From Symbiodinium natans (Eukaryota > Sar > Dinophyceae > Suessiales > Symbiodiniaceae): a stretch of 64,000 nucleotides of DNA. The notes beneath the pieces were generated by a model. That model was not told the origin of the DNA. It was given only the letters and a program-made list of their open reading frames with translations, and made no database searches. Made by a program: the position numbers and the translations under genes. The DNA lies in NCBI GenBank assembly GCA_905221605.1, contig CAJNDS010000502.1:508501-572500 (forward strand). The letters are read 5' to 3'. Positions 1-12,100 of the stretch are shown here, piece by piece; the stretch's first letter is position 1; every line of letters starts with the position of its first letter.

Positions 1-64
1 CCCATGTCCACCGCACGGTTCATGCGACTTGCTTCATGGGCAGCCCAGGAAGCTAAACCCCAAA

Positions 65-1203
65 CTTCCAAACCCAAATCCTACACCCTAGACCCCAAAG
101 CCCCGACACCTGAGGCCCATAAACTGCTTCGTAGCCACTGTTGAGACACGGCGCCCGCAGTTTAGAGATGAGCCCTGCAATCCTTTGTCCTAAGCTCTGA
201 GCCCTAAACCCCAAGCCCCCTGAGGCTCTGCGGACAGTCAGCTGAAAGACCGTCACCCTTCACCTCGTCACCCTTAAACCCCAGAACCCAAGCCTCCCCG
301 AATCTCTGAGCCCCCAAAGCCTACACCTCAGAACCCCGAAACCCTGAGCAGCCCTGCGCCCAGGTAAACAACACTAAGCCCCAAGCCCCAGCAAGCCCTC
401 AATTCCCTAAACACCTAAACTACAACTGCGCTCATAAGCCCCCTAGGTCCCATAAGTAGGTTGTAGGCAGACTTCTACTTGGGGTTATAAGTACCCATGA
501 ACCTCGCCCTAAACCCCAAACCCCTAAACCCTACAGCTAACCCCTAAACAAAACCAACCCCTAAACCCCAAACCCTAAACCCTAAACCCTAAACCCTAAA
601 CCCAATAACCCTATAAAACCCAAAGAGGAGCCGGTGGAGCGCTTTTTGGAAGATTTGGAGCCGAGCCTCTGCCAGCAACCTGCGGTGGGTGGAGGTTGGG
701 TTGCTTGAGGGTAGCCCTAAACCCTAGACCCTAAGCCCTAAGCCCTAAACCCTAAACCATAAACCCTAAACCCTGAACCCTAAACCCTAAATCCTAGACC
801 CGAAACCCGAAACCCTAAACCCTAGTCTCACCCGCCCTTCTGAGGCCACACCCGGTGGTGCCCTTGGAGAGTGTCGAATCTAGGCGCTGTAAGACGATTG
901 GGCCATGGCTAGCTCTCGCATCCACGCTGGACCCCCTGAAAAGGCCTCTGGACGCCTTCCAAAAACCTACCCTGACCCAAACCCCCTAGCTGCCCTAAAC
1001 CCTAAACCCTAAACCCTAAACCCTAAACCCTAAACCCTAAACCCTAAACCCTAAACCCTAAACCCTAAACCCTAAACCCTAAACCCTAAACCTTAAACCC
1101 TAAACCCTAGACCCTAGACCCTAGACCCTAAACCCTAAATCCTAAATCCTAAAACCCTAAACCCTAAACCCTAAACCCTATACCCTATACCCTAAACCCT
1201 GAA
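65..1203. repeat. Telomere-type CCCTAAA repeats, degenerate to perfect
   Basis: Most of this stretch is CCCTAAA or close variants (CCCCAAA, CCCGAAA, CCCTAGA). The cleanest arrays are 548-605, 719-815 and 993-1203. Only about 57 bp (628-684) and a GC-rich piece at 830-960 are not repeat-like. The same repeat occurs in both orientations throughout the window, so this is interstitial sequence rather than a chromosome end. Confidence 0.9.
628..684 (+). CDS. Candidate short exon, unassigned gene
   Basis: Nineteen codons run without a stop, with GC-rich third positions, beginning after an AG (repeat-derived ...AAAGAG|) and ending at a possible GTGGGT donor. The peptide is acidic (reads EEPVERFLEDLEP...). 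It is flanked on both sides by telomere-type repeats, like the exons of the Argonaute gene further on. It could be a 5' exon of that gene or of another gene. No family resemblance was recognised. Confidence 0.3.
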
Positions 1204-1266
1204 CCCGCCCACCACCCCTCTCACTCTAGAGGTGAGTGGGCGCCGTCGAGCGCTCAGCGAGACCAC

Positions 1267-1296
1267 GCAGGCCCGATCTAGGCTGATCGGGCCTGC
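1267..1296. repeat. Perfect 12-bp inverted repeat (hairpin)
   Basis: GCAGGCCCGATC and its exact reverse complement are separated by the 6-base loop TAGGCT. It lies between a telomere-type array and C-rich tandem modules. Its function is unknown. It may be an isolated cruciform or the centre of a short mobile element. Confidence 0.6.
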
Positions 1297-1375
1297 AGGC
1301 ACACCTTTGAAGGGGTCGCCAAGCTTGGTCGCCAAGCATAGTCCTAAAACCGAGCCTTTGCTCTCGGAAGGTGTC

Positions 1376-1540
1376 GCCCTTGAAAACGGATACCCCCCCC
1401 CTCCCCTATCCGAATTCGATTTCGGGGGGGCCTGGGCCTTTAAAACGGATACCCCCCCCCCCCCCCCCCCCATCCGAAGTCAATTTCGGGGCTGCTCGGG
1501 CCTTTCACAGGATACCCCCCCCCCCCCCCATCCGAAGCTC
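1376..1540. repeat. C-tract tandem module, first cluster
   Basis: About three copies of a roughly 55-65 bp unit: a run of C, then ATCCGAA-TCAATTTCGGGG, then GCCCGGGCCTTT and AAACGGATA. The poly-C tracts vary in length between copies. Reading frames through this cluster are proline-rich artefacts of the C runs. Confidence 0.7.
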
Positions 1541-2035
1541 TGCTGAGATAAGCTGCTCGATCTTGGCGGAAGTCTGAACGCTAAACGCGCTGGACGCTAG
1601 GTACACACTTCTACGTGGCACGTCATCAAGGACAGTCCCGGCCGCTACATCGGGCCAGAGACTTGCTGCGTCTCACAGCGACTCTGAGAGTGATGAGACA
1701 TTGACGAGATGAGAGATGATCTGAGAGCGACGTGTGGCAAATTGCATGAGAAATGGCAGATAGATGCATTTGCATCGGTGTCAGGCCTGGCTCTTCATTT
1801 GGTTCCATGGAGAGCGGAGCCCCGGACGAGTCAAAAAAGAGTCCGGCGTGGGCCCCCTTGGCTGCCCGATTTCACACTGGTTTGGGCCAGGTCTGCGCCC
1901 ACGGATGTGCGGAACTCAGGGTGAAGCACAGTAAGCCAGTCTGAGGCTCATATTGTGCAGGCGCTTTAAGGATGGGAGGGGGCATAGCTAGACTCTACTA
2001 GACAGCTACCTGTTGCGTTACTTGAGGCTGGCTGT

Positions 2036-2380
2036 TCTCCGAAGTCAATTTGGGGCTGCCCGGGCCTTTCAACCCCCCCCCCCGCCCCTATCCAAATTCA
2101 GTTTCGGGGCGGCCCGGGCCTTTAAAACGGATACCCCCCCCCCCCTCCGAAGTCAATTTTGAAGCTGCCCCAGCCGAGACCGGATACCGCCCCACCCCTA
2201 TCCGGAGTCAATTTCGGGGCTGCCCCGGGCCTTTCAACAGGATACCCCCCCCATCCGAAGTGATTTGGGGGAGGGCAAGGGCCTTTAAAACGGATACCCC
2301 CCCGCTTATCCAAACTCAATTTCGGGAGGCCCGGGCCTTTGAAACGGATACCCCCCCCCCCCATCCCGGGCCTACCCCCC
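2036..2380. repeat. C-tract tandem module, second cluster
   Basis: Six or so further copies of the unit seen at 1376-1540 (poly-C, GAAGTCAATTT, GGGCCTTT, ACGGATA). Copies differ by substitutions and by C-run length. The two clusters are separated by 500 bp of unique sequence (1541-2035), in which I see no gene. Confidence 0.7.
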
Positions 2381-2623
2381 CACTGTCCGGGGTGTTCGGG
2401 GGTGTCGGGGGTGTGCGCAAAAGCTTTGAAAGTCCCGCTTCTGTTGCAGGGCAAAGCAGTATTGGAGACCCCCCCTTGGTCAAAACTCTGACCCCCCCTT
2501 GAAGGGGAAAGTTTGCCTTCACAATGGAGCTTTTTTGTGCCAAGCCGAGCCTCTTTGGGCTCCAGACCATTCTTTGCCTTGGCCTTCTAACGGACCATTT
2601 TGCGGGTTGTCCGGGGCCCCCGC

Positions 2624-2925
2624 GATGGTCTGGCGCGAGGACGACAACCTCCTGGAGTTGAGCTGCGCTTTCGCAGCGCCCGGTCAGGGGGAAGTCATCT
2701 GCGGACTTGCAGCGCTGAAGGCCTGCCGAGATCTTGTCAGTGTAGTTCCAAGGGATGCTCGGGGGGGATGTGAGAGGCGCACGCCAAGCGGCTGAAAAAG
2801 CCGGGGATCTGGATTCATCCAGTCCTCAACAGCAAGCTTTTTTGGCGGAAGCAAGGGCAACCCCTGGGCAGCCTGCCTCAGTCGAGTTTCGTTTCGGGGG
2901 TCAGCGCATGCCATTCACAGACTGA
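2624..2925 (+). CDS. Candidate coding stretch, unknown protein
   Basis: Starting at ATG 2624 the frame reads MVWREDDNLLELSCAFAAPG and continues for about 39 codons with high GC at third positions, up to about 2740 where several splice donors are possible. A second open stretch (about 2808-2925) reads ...ATPGQPASVEFRFGGQRMPF... and ends at a TGA. Both look like protein rather than repeat translation. They may be exons of one gene, possibly the missing 5' part of the Argonaute gene, but I recognise no PAZ or N-domain motif. Confidence 0.3.
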
Positions 2926-3690
2926 GAGGTCGTGGTGGATTGGGTTGAGTTTCAGGTCCTTCGTGTGGAAGACGAGGACCAGGAGTGATCAGCTGCAAGC
3001 CACCGTGCGGCGCTATCAGATTTAATGTTCCAGTACCACGTAAAGACTTAAAATCAATTTTAATTGATCGCGACTTCTGAAACATTGAAAACCCAAATCC
3101 CAAATCCCTAAGGCCAAGAACAAGGTCGAAAGGCCTGAACCCCGTATGAGCCTTAAAATCCACATGCCTCGCCTGGATTGTCCTAAGTGCGAGCGCCGCA
3201 AAAAGTGCCACTACGATCGCGGATACGGCTCCAGGCGGCTTTTAAACACAAAACCGTCTCGGACATTGGCAACTGTCATACGCCGCAGTGTCTCACTCCC
3301 TCACTAGCTTTGCCGGGATTTTCTTTTGCGCCACTTTCGTGGCGCAGGTTTCAAGGTGCGCGGTCTGGCAAGCAAAACAGCTTCAGTTGAATTTCTCGCT
3401 TGCTGGCGATCTGGTCTTGCAAGCCTTTCCTTGGCGGGAGCCTCTTGCATCCGCCGTCGACAGCGAGTCCGCTCCATTGTGAGGCTGGCCTACGACGGAT
3501 TCCCGGCCTCGAATTTCCGTCGCGGCTGCTTGGGGCGCGCGCGTTTCATTTCGTGTGACGGGCACAGGGCCTGAGTGCGATGGGGGTGCGTGGGCGTTTG
3601 TTCACAAGTTTAAGGATCGACCGACCTGGGACGGGTTGTCCCGGGGCCCCCAAAAAGGTTGTCCTGGAGCATCCCGGGCCGTCCAGAAGA

Positions 3691-4380
3691 GAAGGCCCTC
3701 CGGCCGAAGACCCCCAGCGCAAAACCTGAATTTTCTCCTGCAAGCTTCTATGAAGGCACCTTTCTAGCAACAGGTCTTTCGCCGTGCAGCCTTGACGTTC
3801 CGGCCTAGAGAACACAAACAATGAGAAGGCCCTCCGGCCGAAGACGTCCCCCAACGCAAAACCTGAATTTTCTCTCGCAAGCTTCTAGACACACACCGGC
3901 ATAGAGAATAATTACAGTAGAAACAATGAGAAGGCCCTCCGGCCGAAGACGTCCCCCAGCGCAAAACCTGGATTTTTCCTGCAAGTTTCTAGACACGACT
4001 GTCACAAGGCACCTTTCCAGCAACAGGTCTTTCGCCATGCAGCCTTGGCACTCCGGTCAGAGAACAGAAACAATGAGAAGGCCCTCCGGCCGAAGACGTC
4101 TCCCAGCGCAAAACCTGAATTTTCTCCTGCAAGCTTCTAGACATGACTTTCACAAGGCACCTTTCTAGCAACAGGTCTTTCACCATGCGCTCACCATGCT
4201 CCCCCAGCGCAAAACCTGACTTTTCTGCCGGGGTTTATTTCCACTGTCTTTTTCAAGGCTTCTTCTTCGATATAACCACCCCGGCATGGAGAATAGAAGC
4301 AATGAGAAGGCCATCCGGCCGAAGACGTCCCCCAACGCAACATCTGAATTTTCTCTCCGGAGGTTCTGTTTCTAGGGCAG
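3691..4380. repeat. Tandem repeat with GGCCCTCCGGCCGAAGAC core
   Basis: The core GAAGGCCCTCCGGCCGAAGA recurs at 3691, 3825, 3930, 4077 and (one mismatch) 4306. Each is followed by CCCAGCGCAAAACCTGAATTTTC and an AAGCTTCTAGACA segment. Spacing is 105-229 bp because internal pieces have been gained or lost. It has no convincing coding potential. Confidence 0.75.
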
Positions 4381-5110
4381 CTTCTTAAATGTTATCATGC
4401 AGCAAGGCATCTTCATAGCAAATTTCGTAACATCAAGAAACATATTGGATACTAGTCCGAAGTACAGCATTGAGTGCAGGAGTGTTTGAATGTGGGCTGG
4501 CGTTGGTTCGGCTGGCTCTGGTTTGTTTCGCTGCAAGTAGTGTTTGGGTGGCCTTGGGGTGGGCATGTCTGCACACAACTGCGTACAGCTGACCCGTGCT
4601 ACACCCTAAACCCAAAAGCCTAGACCCTAAACCCTAAACCCTAAACCCTCCTGGCTCTAGGCCGCGCTCGAGAGCTCCGAGCGCAGCCATAACAACCTTA
4701 AATGGCACGCTCGTGGCTTGTAGTTTTTTTGTAACTCTAGGGTTTAGGGTTTGGGACATAGGCTTAGGTGTAGAGTAGGGAACCTTTAACCTTTTTGGGG
4801 TACTAGAATCCCCTTAGAATCCCAAAGGTTAACCGTTAGTTCCCCAAAGGGTACTGGACAACTAAGAAACAAGTGGGTACCTGCAATTTTCTCTGGTGAC
4901 TACCTGAATTAGAGGAGCCCAACAGCAGACAAGGCCTCGTGCAGGCCCCAAACCTTCGCAAAGTGAGCAAACCCTCAAAAGGTCGAGAAAAGAAAGAGAC
5001 CTTTGGGTTTTTAGGGGTTGAGGGTTGAGGGTTTAGGTTTGGGCTTAGGGTTCAAGAAACCTGGGCTTCAAAGGTCCTGGGTCGGCCAGGAATCCCAACC
5101 CTAAACCCGA

Positions 5111-5200
5111 TATACTAACAGTTCTTAATCATAGGGGGTACTCTCATCCCTGTTCAGGACGGTTAGTATAAGGGGGAACATCCCAGCCCTGCTAGCCCGA
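5111..5200. mobile_element. Short inverted-repeat element (GTTAGTATA family)
   Basis: TATACTAAC at 5111 pairs with GTTAGTATA near 5162, followed by AGGGGGAACATCCCAGCCC. Related copies are at about 7695-7770 (GGTACTACACTCCCTATTGAGG...GGGGAAACATCCCAGCCC) and 43155-43217 (GGTACTACAATCCCTGTT...GTTAGTATAAGGGGGA). These are non-coding and MITE-like. Confidence 0.5.
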
Positions 5201-5380
5201 AACCCCGAAACCCCTAAACCCTAAACCCTAAACCCTAAACCCAAAACCCTAAACCCTAAACCCTAAGCCTCTTCAGTGAACCAACAGCATAGCTTCACAT
5301 TCTCAGCGCCTAAGCCCGAGGATGGTGGGAGACCTCCTCCAGGGATCGGCTAAGGACTGGAGTCCACTTGGAACAATCAA

Positions 5381-5502
5381 GGGTTTAGGGTTTAGGGTTT
5401 AGGGTTTAGGGTTTAGGGTTTAGGGTTTAGGGTTTAGGGTTTAGGGTTTAGGGTTTAGGGTTTAGGGTTTAGGGTTTAGGGTTTAGGGTTTAGGGTTTAG
5501 GG
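5381..5502 (+). repeat. Perfect TTTAGGG array
   Basis: About 17 uninterrupted copies of TTTAGGG, the Arabidopsis-type telomere unit also used by dinoflagellates. The array is embedded between unique non-repeat sequence on both sides, so it is interstitial. Confidence 0.95.
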
Positions 5503-5695
5503 TGAAACGCACCCTTAAGCTTGCACCCCTAAAGGTTCCCCTGAATGAACCTAAGTATGGCCTGTATAAACCCAACGGTACCACCTGCAGAGTCCAGTTG
5601 TAGAAACAAGCCTTCAATTTTCTGTTTGTAGCGTGTACCCTAACCCTGAAGGCGTTCACTCCTGGCTTGTGTTGCATATCCCTAAAACGTTTAAG

Positions 5696-5790
5696 CCCGA
5701 AACCCGAAACCCGAAACCCGAAACCCGAAACCCGAAACCCGAAACCCGAAACCCGAAACCCTAAACCCTAAACCCTAAACCCTAAACCCA
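5696..5790 (-). repeat. Variant telomere array CCCGAAA (TTTCGGG)
   Basis: About nine consecutive CCCGAAA units change abruptly to CCCTAAA near 5760. A block of one identical point variant argues for local amplification of a mutated unit rather than independent decay. Confidence 0.9.
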
Positions 5791-5937
5791 ACCCTAAACT
5801 TTCGGGTGGCCCAGAATCTGGTCTTTAGGGTTTAGGGATGGTGTTTTGGGTGTAGCGTCTAGGGTTTAGGGTTTAGGGTTTTAACCTTACAAACAGCGTT
5901 CTGGATCAATCATGGCACCCTCTGGCGGGAAGTTAGG

Positions 5938-6133
5938 TTTGGGGGGTTGAGGGGTTTGAGGGGTTTGAGGGGTTGAGGGGTTGAGGGGTTGAGGGGTTGA
6001 GGGGTTGAGGGGTTGAGGGGTTGAGGGGTTGAGGGTTTGAGGGGTTGAGGGGTTGAGGGGTTGAGGGGTTGAGGGGTTGAGGGGTTGAGGGGTTGAGGGG
6101 TTGAGGGGTTGAGGGTTTAGGGTTTAGGGTTGA
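5938..6133 (+). repeat. Variant telomere array TTGAGGGG
   Basis: About 20 copies of an 8-bp unit TTGAGGGG (with two TTTGAGGGG near the start) end in a few TTTAGGG units. It ends 44 bp before the first recognised Argonaute exon. Confidence 0.9.
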
Positions 6134-6176
6134 GGGTTCAGAATCAAACCCTAAGCCCTACACCCTGAACGCGAAG

Positions 6177-9100
6177 CTCAAAGCGCGCTCTGCTGCTGTG
6201 GCGCCCTGCGAGGACAGCCTGGAAATCGCGCGGCCGACCGTGGTGACTGTCGCGGACACCCGCATGCACTTGGTAGGATTTAGGGGTCCTAAGCCCGAAA
6301 CCCTAAGCCCTAAACCCTAAACCCTACACCCGAAACAGCTTGAGGGAGCGCCCCGAAATTCAGCAGAGTGGGGTGCAAGGGTTTAAGGGTTCGAGGGTTT
6401 AGGGGTCTAAGGGTTCAAGGGTTTAAGGTTTAGGGTTTAGGGTTATCGGGTTTCGGGTTTAGGTTCCCAGCACGAATAGACCCTGAAGCCTTTGTAAACC
6501 CCCGAACCTTTACTCCTCGGCCCTGAATGGGCACCCTGAACCTGACTGACAAGAACCGCGGTTTGCGGTTTGGGTCTAGGGCTTTTAGAGTTTAGGACAG
6601 GGGAACACAGGAGTTGCAGTCCCAAGACAGACCGAGATTCAGGTTTACACATGCCCTGCACGCTACGCCCTGATCCTCTGTGTAGCAGCCCCCAAACTCT
6701 CAACCCTCAAACCTAAATCCTAAACCCTGAACCCTAAACCCTAAACCCTAAACCCTAAACCCTAAACCCTGAACCCTGAACCCTGAACCCTGAACCCTGA
6801 ACCCGAGGCCCAGCAGTCCAACCCATGCAAACAGCCTCACCGGCTACGTGCACTTTGCTTCCTACAGTTCTGTATTGTACCTCCCTAAACCCGAAACCCA
6901 TAAACCCATAACCCCTTACATCCCGTTCCCAAACCCTGAATTCATTACCTCCAACCCCAAACCCTGAACCCTAAGCCCTAAACTCATAACCCCCACAACC
7001 CTAAACCCGAAGTCCATAACCCCTAAGCCCCAAACCCAAACCCTAAACCCAATAACCCAATATCCCTCAAACCCTAAACCCAAACCGTAAACCCGGTAAC
7101 CCCCAAAACGTCAAAACCAAGAACCACCAAGCCCTAAAAGACAAACCCTAAACCCCCATAGCCCATAACCTTAAACCCTAAACCCTGAAACCCGTTTGAA
7201 GGCCCCCCCCCCCCCCTTGCAAGGCCAACTCCCCTGCGGGGTGGGCTCCCAGCCAGCAGTTGCTGGGGTTTAAGGTTTAGGGTTTAGGGTTTAGGGCTTA
7301 GGGTTTAGGCTGTAGAGTTTAGGTTTTAGGGTTTTTGATTGAGGGTGTGAGGGTGTGAGGGTGTGAGGGTGCGTGCGAGGGTGCGAGGGTGCGAGGGTGT
7401 GAGGGTTGGGTTTTCTGTTGTTGGGGTGCTAGGGTTTTGGCTTGGGGGTTGCTGTAGAGGTAAACGACTTACTTCTTGAAGAGTCTGTCCGGGCTTGCTT
7501 CGCGCAATGCTGGGCCCAAACAACCCAGAGCCCCTCCCCCCCTTACAAACCCAAGTTCTTCCTCTCCGGTTGCCGAAGGGACTCCAGCGTCGTGGTTGGG
7601 GAAGGGGGGGGGGGGGCGGTGCCATGCCGTACCCTCAATTTCTGTAAACCCCTGAAGCGCGAGATTCCCTTACGAACGCTATACGTTGGGAGTCCTTAGT
7701 GATAGGCGGTACTACACTCCCTATTGAGGAGTGTGAGTAAAGGGGAAACATCCCAGCCCTGCTAGCCCCTTCAATGAACCAACAGCATAGCCCCCAAACC
7801 CCAAACCCCAAGCCCCAAGCCCGAAACCCCAAACCCCAAACCCTAAACCCTAAACCCTAAACCCTAAACCCCAAACCCTAAACCCTAAACCCTTAACCCT
7901 AAACCCTAAGCAATCCTGGAGTGCCCTTACAGTCGTGAACGCTGAGGGCCTTCATTCTCTGGCTCAATCTTCGCATTCAGCCTTTGATCCCTGAAGCCTT
8001 AAACCAAAAACTCAAGCAAATAAGCCCTAAACCCTAAACCCCCTAAACCCTAACCCCAAACCCTAAACCCGAAACCCCCTAAACCCCCTAAACCCTAAAC
8101 CCCAAACCCTAAACCCGAAACCCTAAACCCTAAACCCCCCTAAACCCCAAACCCTAAACCCGAAACCCTAAACCCCCTAAACCCTAAACCCTAAACCCCA
8201 AACCCTAAACCCCAAACCCTAAACCCCAAACCTAAACCCTAAACCCACCAGGTGCGCAAGCTGTCGGCCTTCGAGCCGCCCTGGCGCAAGGCACCCGGGG
8301 ATGTGCGTGGGGGGGAAGTTACATGGTCCCTGAATATGGGCCTTTAGGGTTTAGGGTTTAGGGTTTAGGGTTTAGGGTTTAGGGTCCCTGAATATGGACC
8401 CCAAAAAGGTACCCCTAATGTCGGAAATCCCATGTAACTAGACTACCCTTACCTGCTGCAAAGGGTTCTGAAGTATGAGCCCTGGGGTTTGATAGGAGAG
8501 AAAAGGGTTCAGGGTTTAGGGTGTAGGGTTTAGGGTTTAGGGTTTAGGGTATTTTCTGGGGTCCCCATTTCAGGGGCCTATACTAAGGGACCATGTAGCT
8601 ACCTTAAGATAGGGGGGGGGTTCCTTTTTAGTAGCTGTAGGGCCCAGGTATATACCGTACAGGTACATGGGTCCTTATGTCGGATTACATGAATCAAAAA
8701 CCCAAAAGCCTAAACCAACCCTAAACCCTAAACCCGAAATCCTAAACCCTAAACCCTAAACCCTAAACCCTAAACCCTAAACCCTAAACCCTAAACCCTA
8801 AACCCTAAACCCTAAACCCTAAACCCTAAACCCCGAACCCTAAACCCTAAACCCTAAACCCTAAACCCTAAACCCGAATCTTCCCCGCGCCTTGAGGAGC
8901 TGACGCGCTTCGCCCTCGTGGTCCTGCCGAGGACGAAGCGCCGCGAGCAGCCGGGGGCCCCAAGTCCTAAACCCTAAAACCCTGAACCAAAAGCCAACTT
9001 TGGTTCAGGGTTTTAGGGTTTAGGGTTTAGGGTTTAGGGTTGAGGGTTGAGGGTTGAGGGTTTAAGATTTCGGGTTTAGGGTTTAGGGTTTGGGGTTTCG

Positions 9101-12100
9101 GGTTTGGGATTTCGGGTTTAGGGTTTGGGTCTCGGGTCTAGGGTTTAAACCCCACATCATTAAACCCTAAACACTGAGTCCTGCAGTTTGGGGTCTCATT
9201 TTTGGATCCCATGAAGGCATCTTTGTCGTTCTTTGCCGGAACCCTAGATCCAAGACCGCGTTTGGCGTCTGGCGTATGTTTATTGCCAGTCCACAAAGGG
9301 TCTAGGGTTTAGGGTTTAGGGTTTGGGGTTTAGGGTTTAGGGTTTAGGGTTTCAAGGGTTCAAAGTTGTCCAAGTTCTAGGTTCAGATCACCCCGTCCCG
9401 GATCATGACGAGCCAACAACCTTTCAGGCCTTGAGGGCGTTTCGGGATTTTAGGGTCCGGAGGGTGCTTGTCAGGGTTTAAGCTTTTTGGGTTGGTGTGT
9501 GTTCCTTGTAGCTTTCTCGACGTGGCTGAGACAGAGCCTCAGCCCTAAACCCTGCACCTGAAACCCTATACCCTACACCCTAAACCCTAAACCCCAAACC
9601 CTAAACCCCAAACCCCAGCATCCTGGAGACATGGGTCAGCAATGCTGACTGAAGAATCCGTCATGCCCGACACTCAGTATGCTAGCTTCCTGACTCCACC
9701 TAGGTCCCCAACTACCCAAGTACATACTGCGGTTTAGGGTTGAGGGGTTAGGGTCCCGAAAAGCCTCAATCCTGAACTAACCCTAAACCCTAGACCCTAG
9801 ACCCTAGACCCTAAACCTAAACCCTAAACCCTTAACCCCGAGTCTACCCATCTATATGGTTTAGGAGGTTGAAGAGAAACCGCTACCACCCCCGCCCCAG
9901 ATACTACTACCAGCTGAAGAGCCTCCTGACGTTCCACTGGGATCGCTGCCACCCGGCATGGCACACATTTTGAGGTTAGGGTTTAGGCTTTTGGGTTTTC
10001 GGGCTTAGGGTTTCGGGTGTAGGGTTTAGGGTTTAGGATGGATTTCGCCCCCAGTGGCGCATGGGCGTTTCGTGAAGCATCCTGGGGAAGTATATACTAG
10101 GATCCAGAGTAGGCCGCAGCTCACTTGTGTAGGGGTTCCCTGAAACGGCGCTTTGCACCAAGAGAGGCGCCCTTTCTACTGCTAGGTTACTCTTGGGTCT
10201 AGTCTAAGTAGGGCTGCGCATGACAAATCTTTCGATACCGACAATCCCCCACATGCAACTACTATAGGGGCCGGAATAATTACCAATAGTGTGTTTTCTT
10301 AACTTAGGGGGGTCTCTTGATAATTTTTCATAATTATAGTACAAGAACTCCTTAAAGCTAAGTATTCAGACCCCTATATTGTAGGGTTTAGGGCTAGGGT
10401 TTAGGGTTTAGGGTTTGGTGTTTGGGGTTGAGGGTTTAGGGGCCCTGAAGCACAAAGTGCAGCTTCGACTCCTGCAGCCCTAAGAAGCAAAAGCCGAAGC
10501 GCCCGAAGGCCCTAAAAGCCCTGGTTTAGGGTTTAGGGTTTGGGGTTTGGGTTTAGGAAGCCCGAAACCCCAAAGCCCTAGAACCCAAAAAGCCTTGAAA
10601 CCCCTAAGGCCCTAGAACCCTGAAACCCCTAAACGTCCTAAACCTTAAACAAGAAACCCTGCGAGCCTAAACCCCTCTAGAAGCCCGAAAGCCCTAAAAG
10701 CCCGAACCTCAAAACGCCCTAAACCTTAAACCCTACACCCTACACCCTACACCCTAAACCCTAAACCCTAAATGCCCTAAACCCTAAACGCCCTCAAAGC
10801 CCCGAAAAGCCCGAGGTTGCCCCACGCAGATGATCCTGGGCTCCACGCTGCAGCGCGAGTGCCAGCGCTCGCAGGCAAAGGGTTTAGGGTTGAGGGTTTA
10901 GGGTTTGGGGTTTAGGGTTTAGGGTCAAAGGGTTTGGGGTTTGGGTTTGGGGTTTGGGGTTTGGGGTTTGGGGTTCAGGGTTCAGGGTTCAGGGTTCAGG
11001 GTTTAAGGGGTTTGGGGTTAGCGGTTGGGGTTTGGGGTTTTCGGGTTTTAGGGTATAGGGTTTCGGGTTTTCAGGTTTAGGGTTAGGAGGGTCCCCAAAG
11101 GAGGGTCCCCAAGCCTCCCTTCTTACCTGGGTCCAGGCTTGGGGTTTAGGGACCTCTACGTACCAAGAACCCTAAGCCCTAGGGCCCTAGGGCCCTAGGC
11201 CCTAAGCCCTGAGCCCTAAGCCCTACATGCTAACCCCTAAAAATGACATTGCACCCATGTTTGGAGAGATTGCACTGAGCAAGGGTGGTGACGCCATGCT
11301 CTTAGACCCAAAGCGTTCATCTCTAGTTTTCAGCCCTGGCTTTTGCACACTTTTGGGGGGGTCAGAAGAATTACGAAGAGTATTCCCTTATGGTCCCTCC
11401 ATAATTATACTATAGCAAGCCCAAGGCCCACTATTCTCACTATAGGGTCAGACTAGTTGCTAAGAGTATTCCCTTATGGTCCCTTTATAATTATACCCAA
11501 ACGCCTATTCTAATCATTAAAGGCCCCCTATATACTATAATAACCCCCTATATACTATAATAACCCTCTATATACTATTACTATAATAACCCTCTATATA
11601 CTGTAATAAACCCAAGACCCACCATTCTAATCATTGAAGGCCCCCTCTATTAAACTTCCGAAGGTGTTTCGAAGCATCCTGCAGCAGATCTTGGTCAAGA
11701 AGGGCGGCTTTCTGTGGGTGGGGGCCTTGAAACGTTCGGTCATAGGCTTGAGGGTTCAGGGTTTAGGGTTTAGGGTTTAGGGTATAGGGTTTAGGGTTTA
11801 GGATTTAGGGTTGAGCCTTGAATGTAAGGGTAGTTTCAATGTGGTCCCTAACCTCCTTTAAAGGGTTCTGATTGATGTATGGGCCCCTCATGTGTACAGG
11901 GTATATGAGGTGTATATAGGGGCCTCTCAAGGGCAAATACTAAGAGACCATGTACAGTAACTACCCTTAGAGGTTTAGGGTTTAGGGTTGAGGGTTTAGG
12001 GTTACGGGTTGAGGGTTGAGGGTTTTGGGCCCCTTCTGCTCGGTAGGACCTTGGGATATTGCACCCTAAGCAAGCTTGGAACCTCAAGCCTGAGCCACTT

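Larger units (their letters stand above)
6177..10874 (+). other. Argonaute gene: MID-domain exons 1-5
   Basis: Exon 6177-6272 (GTAGGA donor) ends ...VVTVADTRMHL and joins in phase 0 to 8252-8302 (VRKLSAFEPPW...), which fits the segment before the MID nucleotide-binding core. Exon 8897-8937 ends in phase 2 at a GC donor. Its final AA plus the first A of exon 9901-9955 makes Lys, giving ALVVLPRTKYYYQLKSLL, equivalent to LVVVILPGKTPVYAEVKRV of animal Argonautes. Exon 10830-10874 (MILGSTLQREC) follows in phase 0 after acceptor CCCCACGCAG. All exons have strongly GC-biased third positions, and each except part of the third intron is bordered by telomere-type repeats. Confidence 0.7.

Noticed and set aside
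1192-2570. Proline-rich frames
   Set aside because: Arise from poly-C tracts in tandem modules; run lengths vary between copies and would shift frame.
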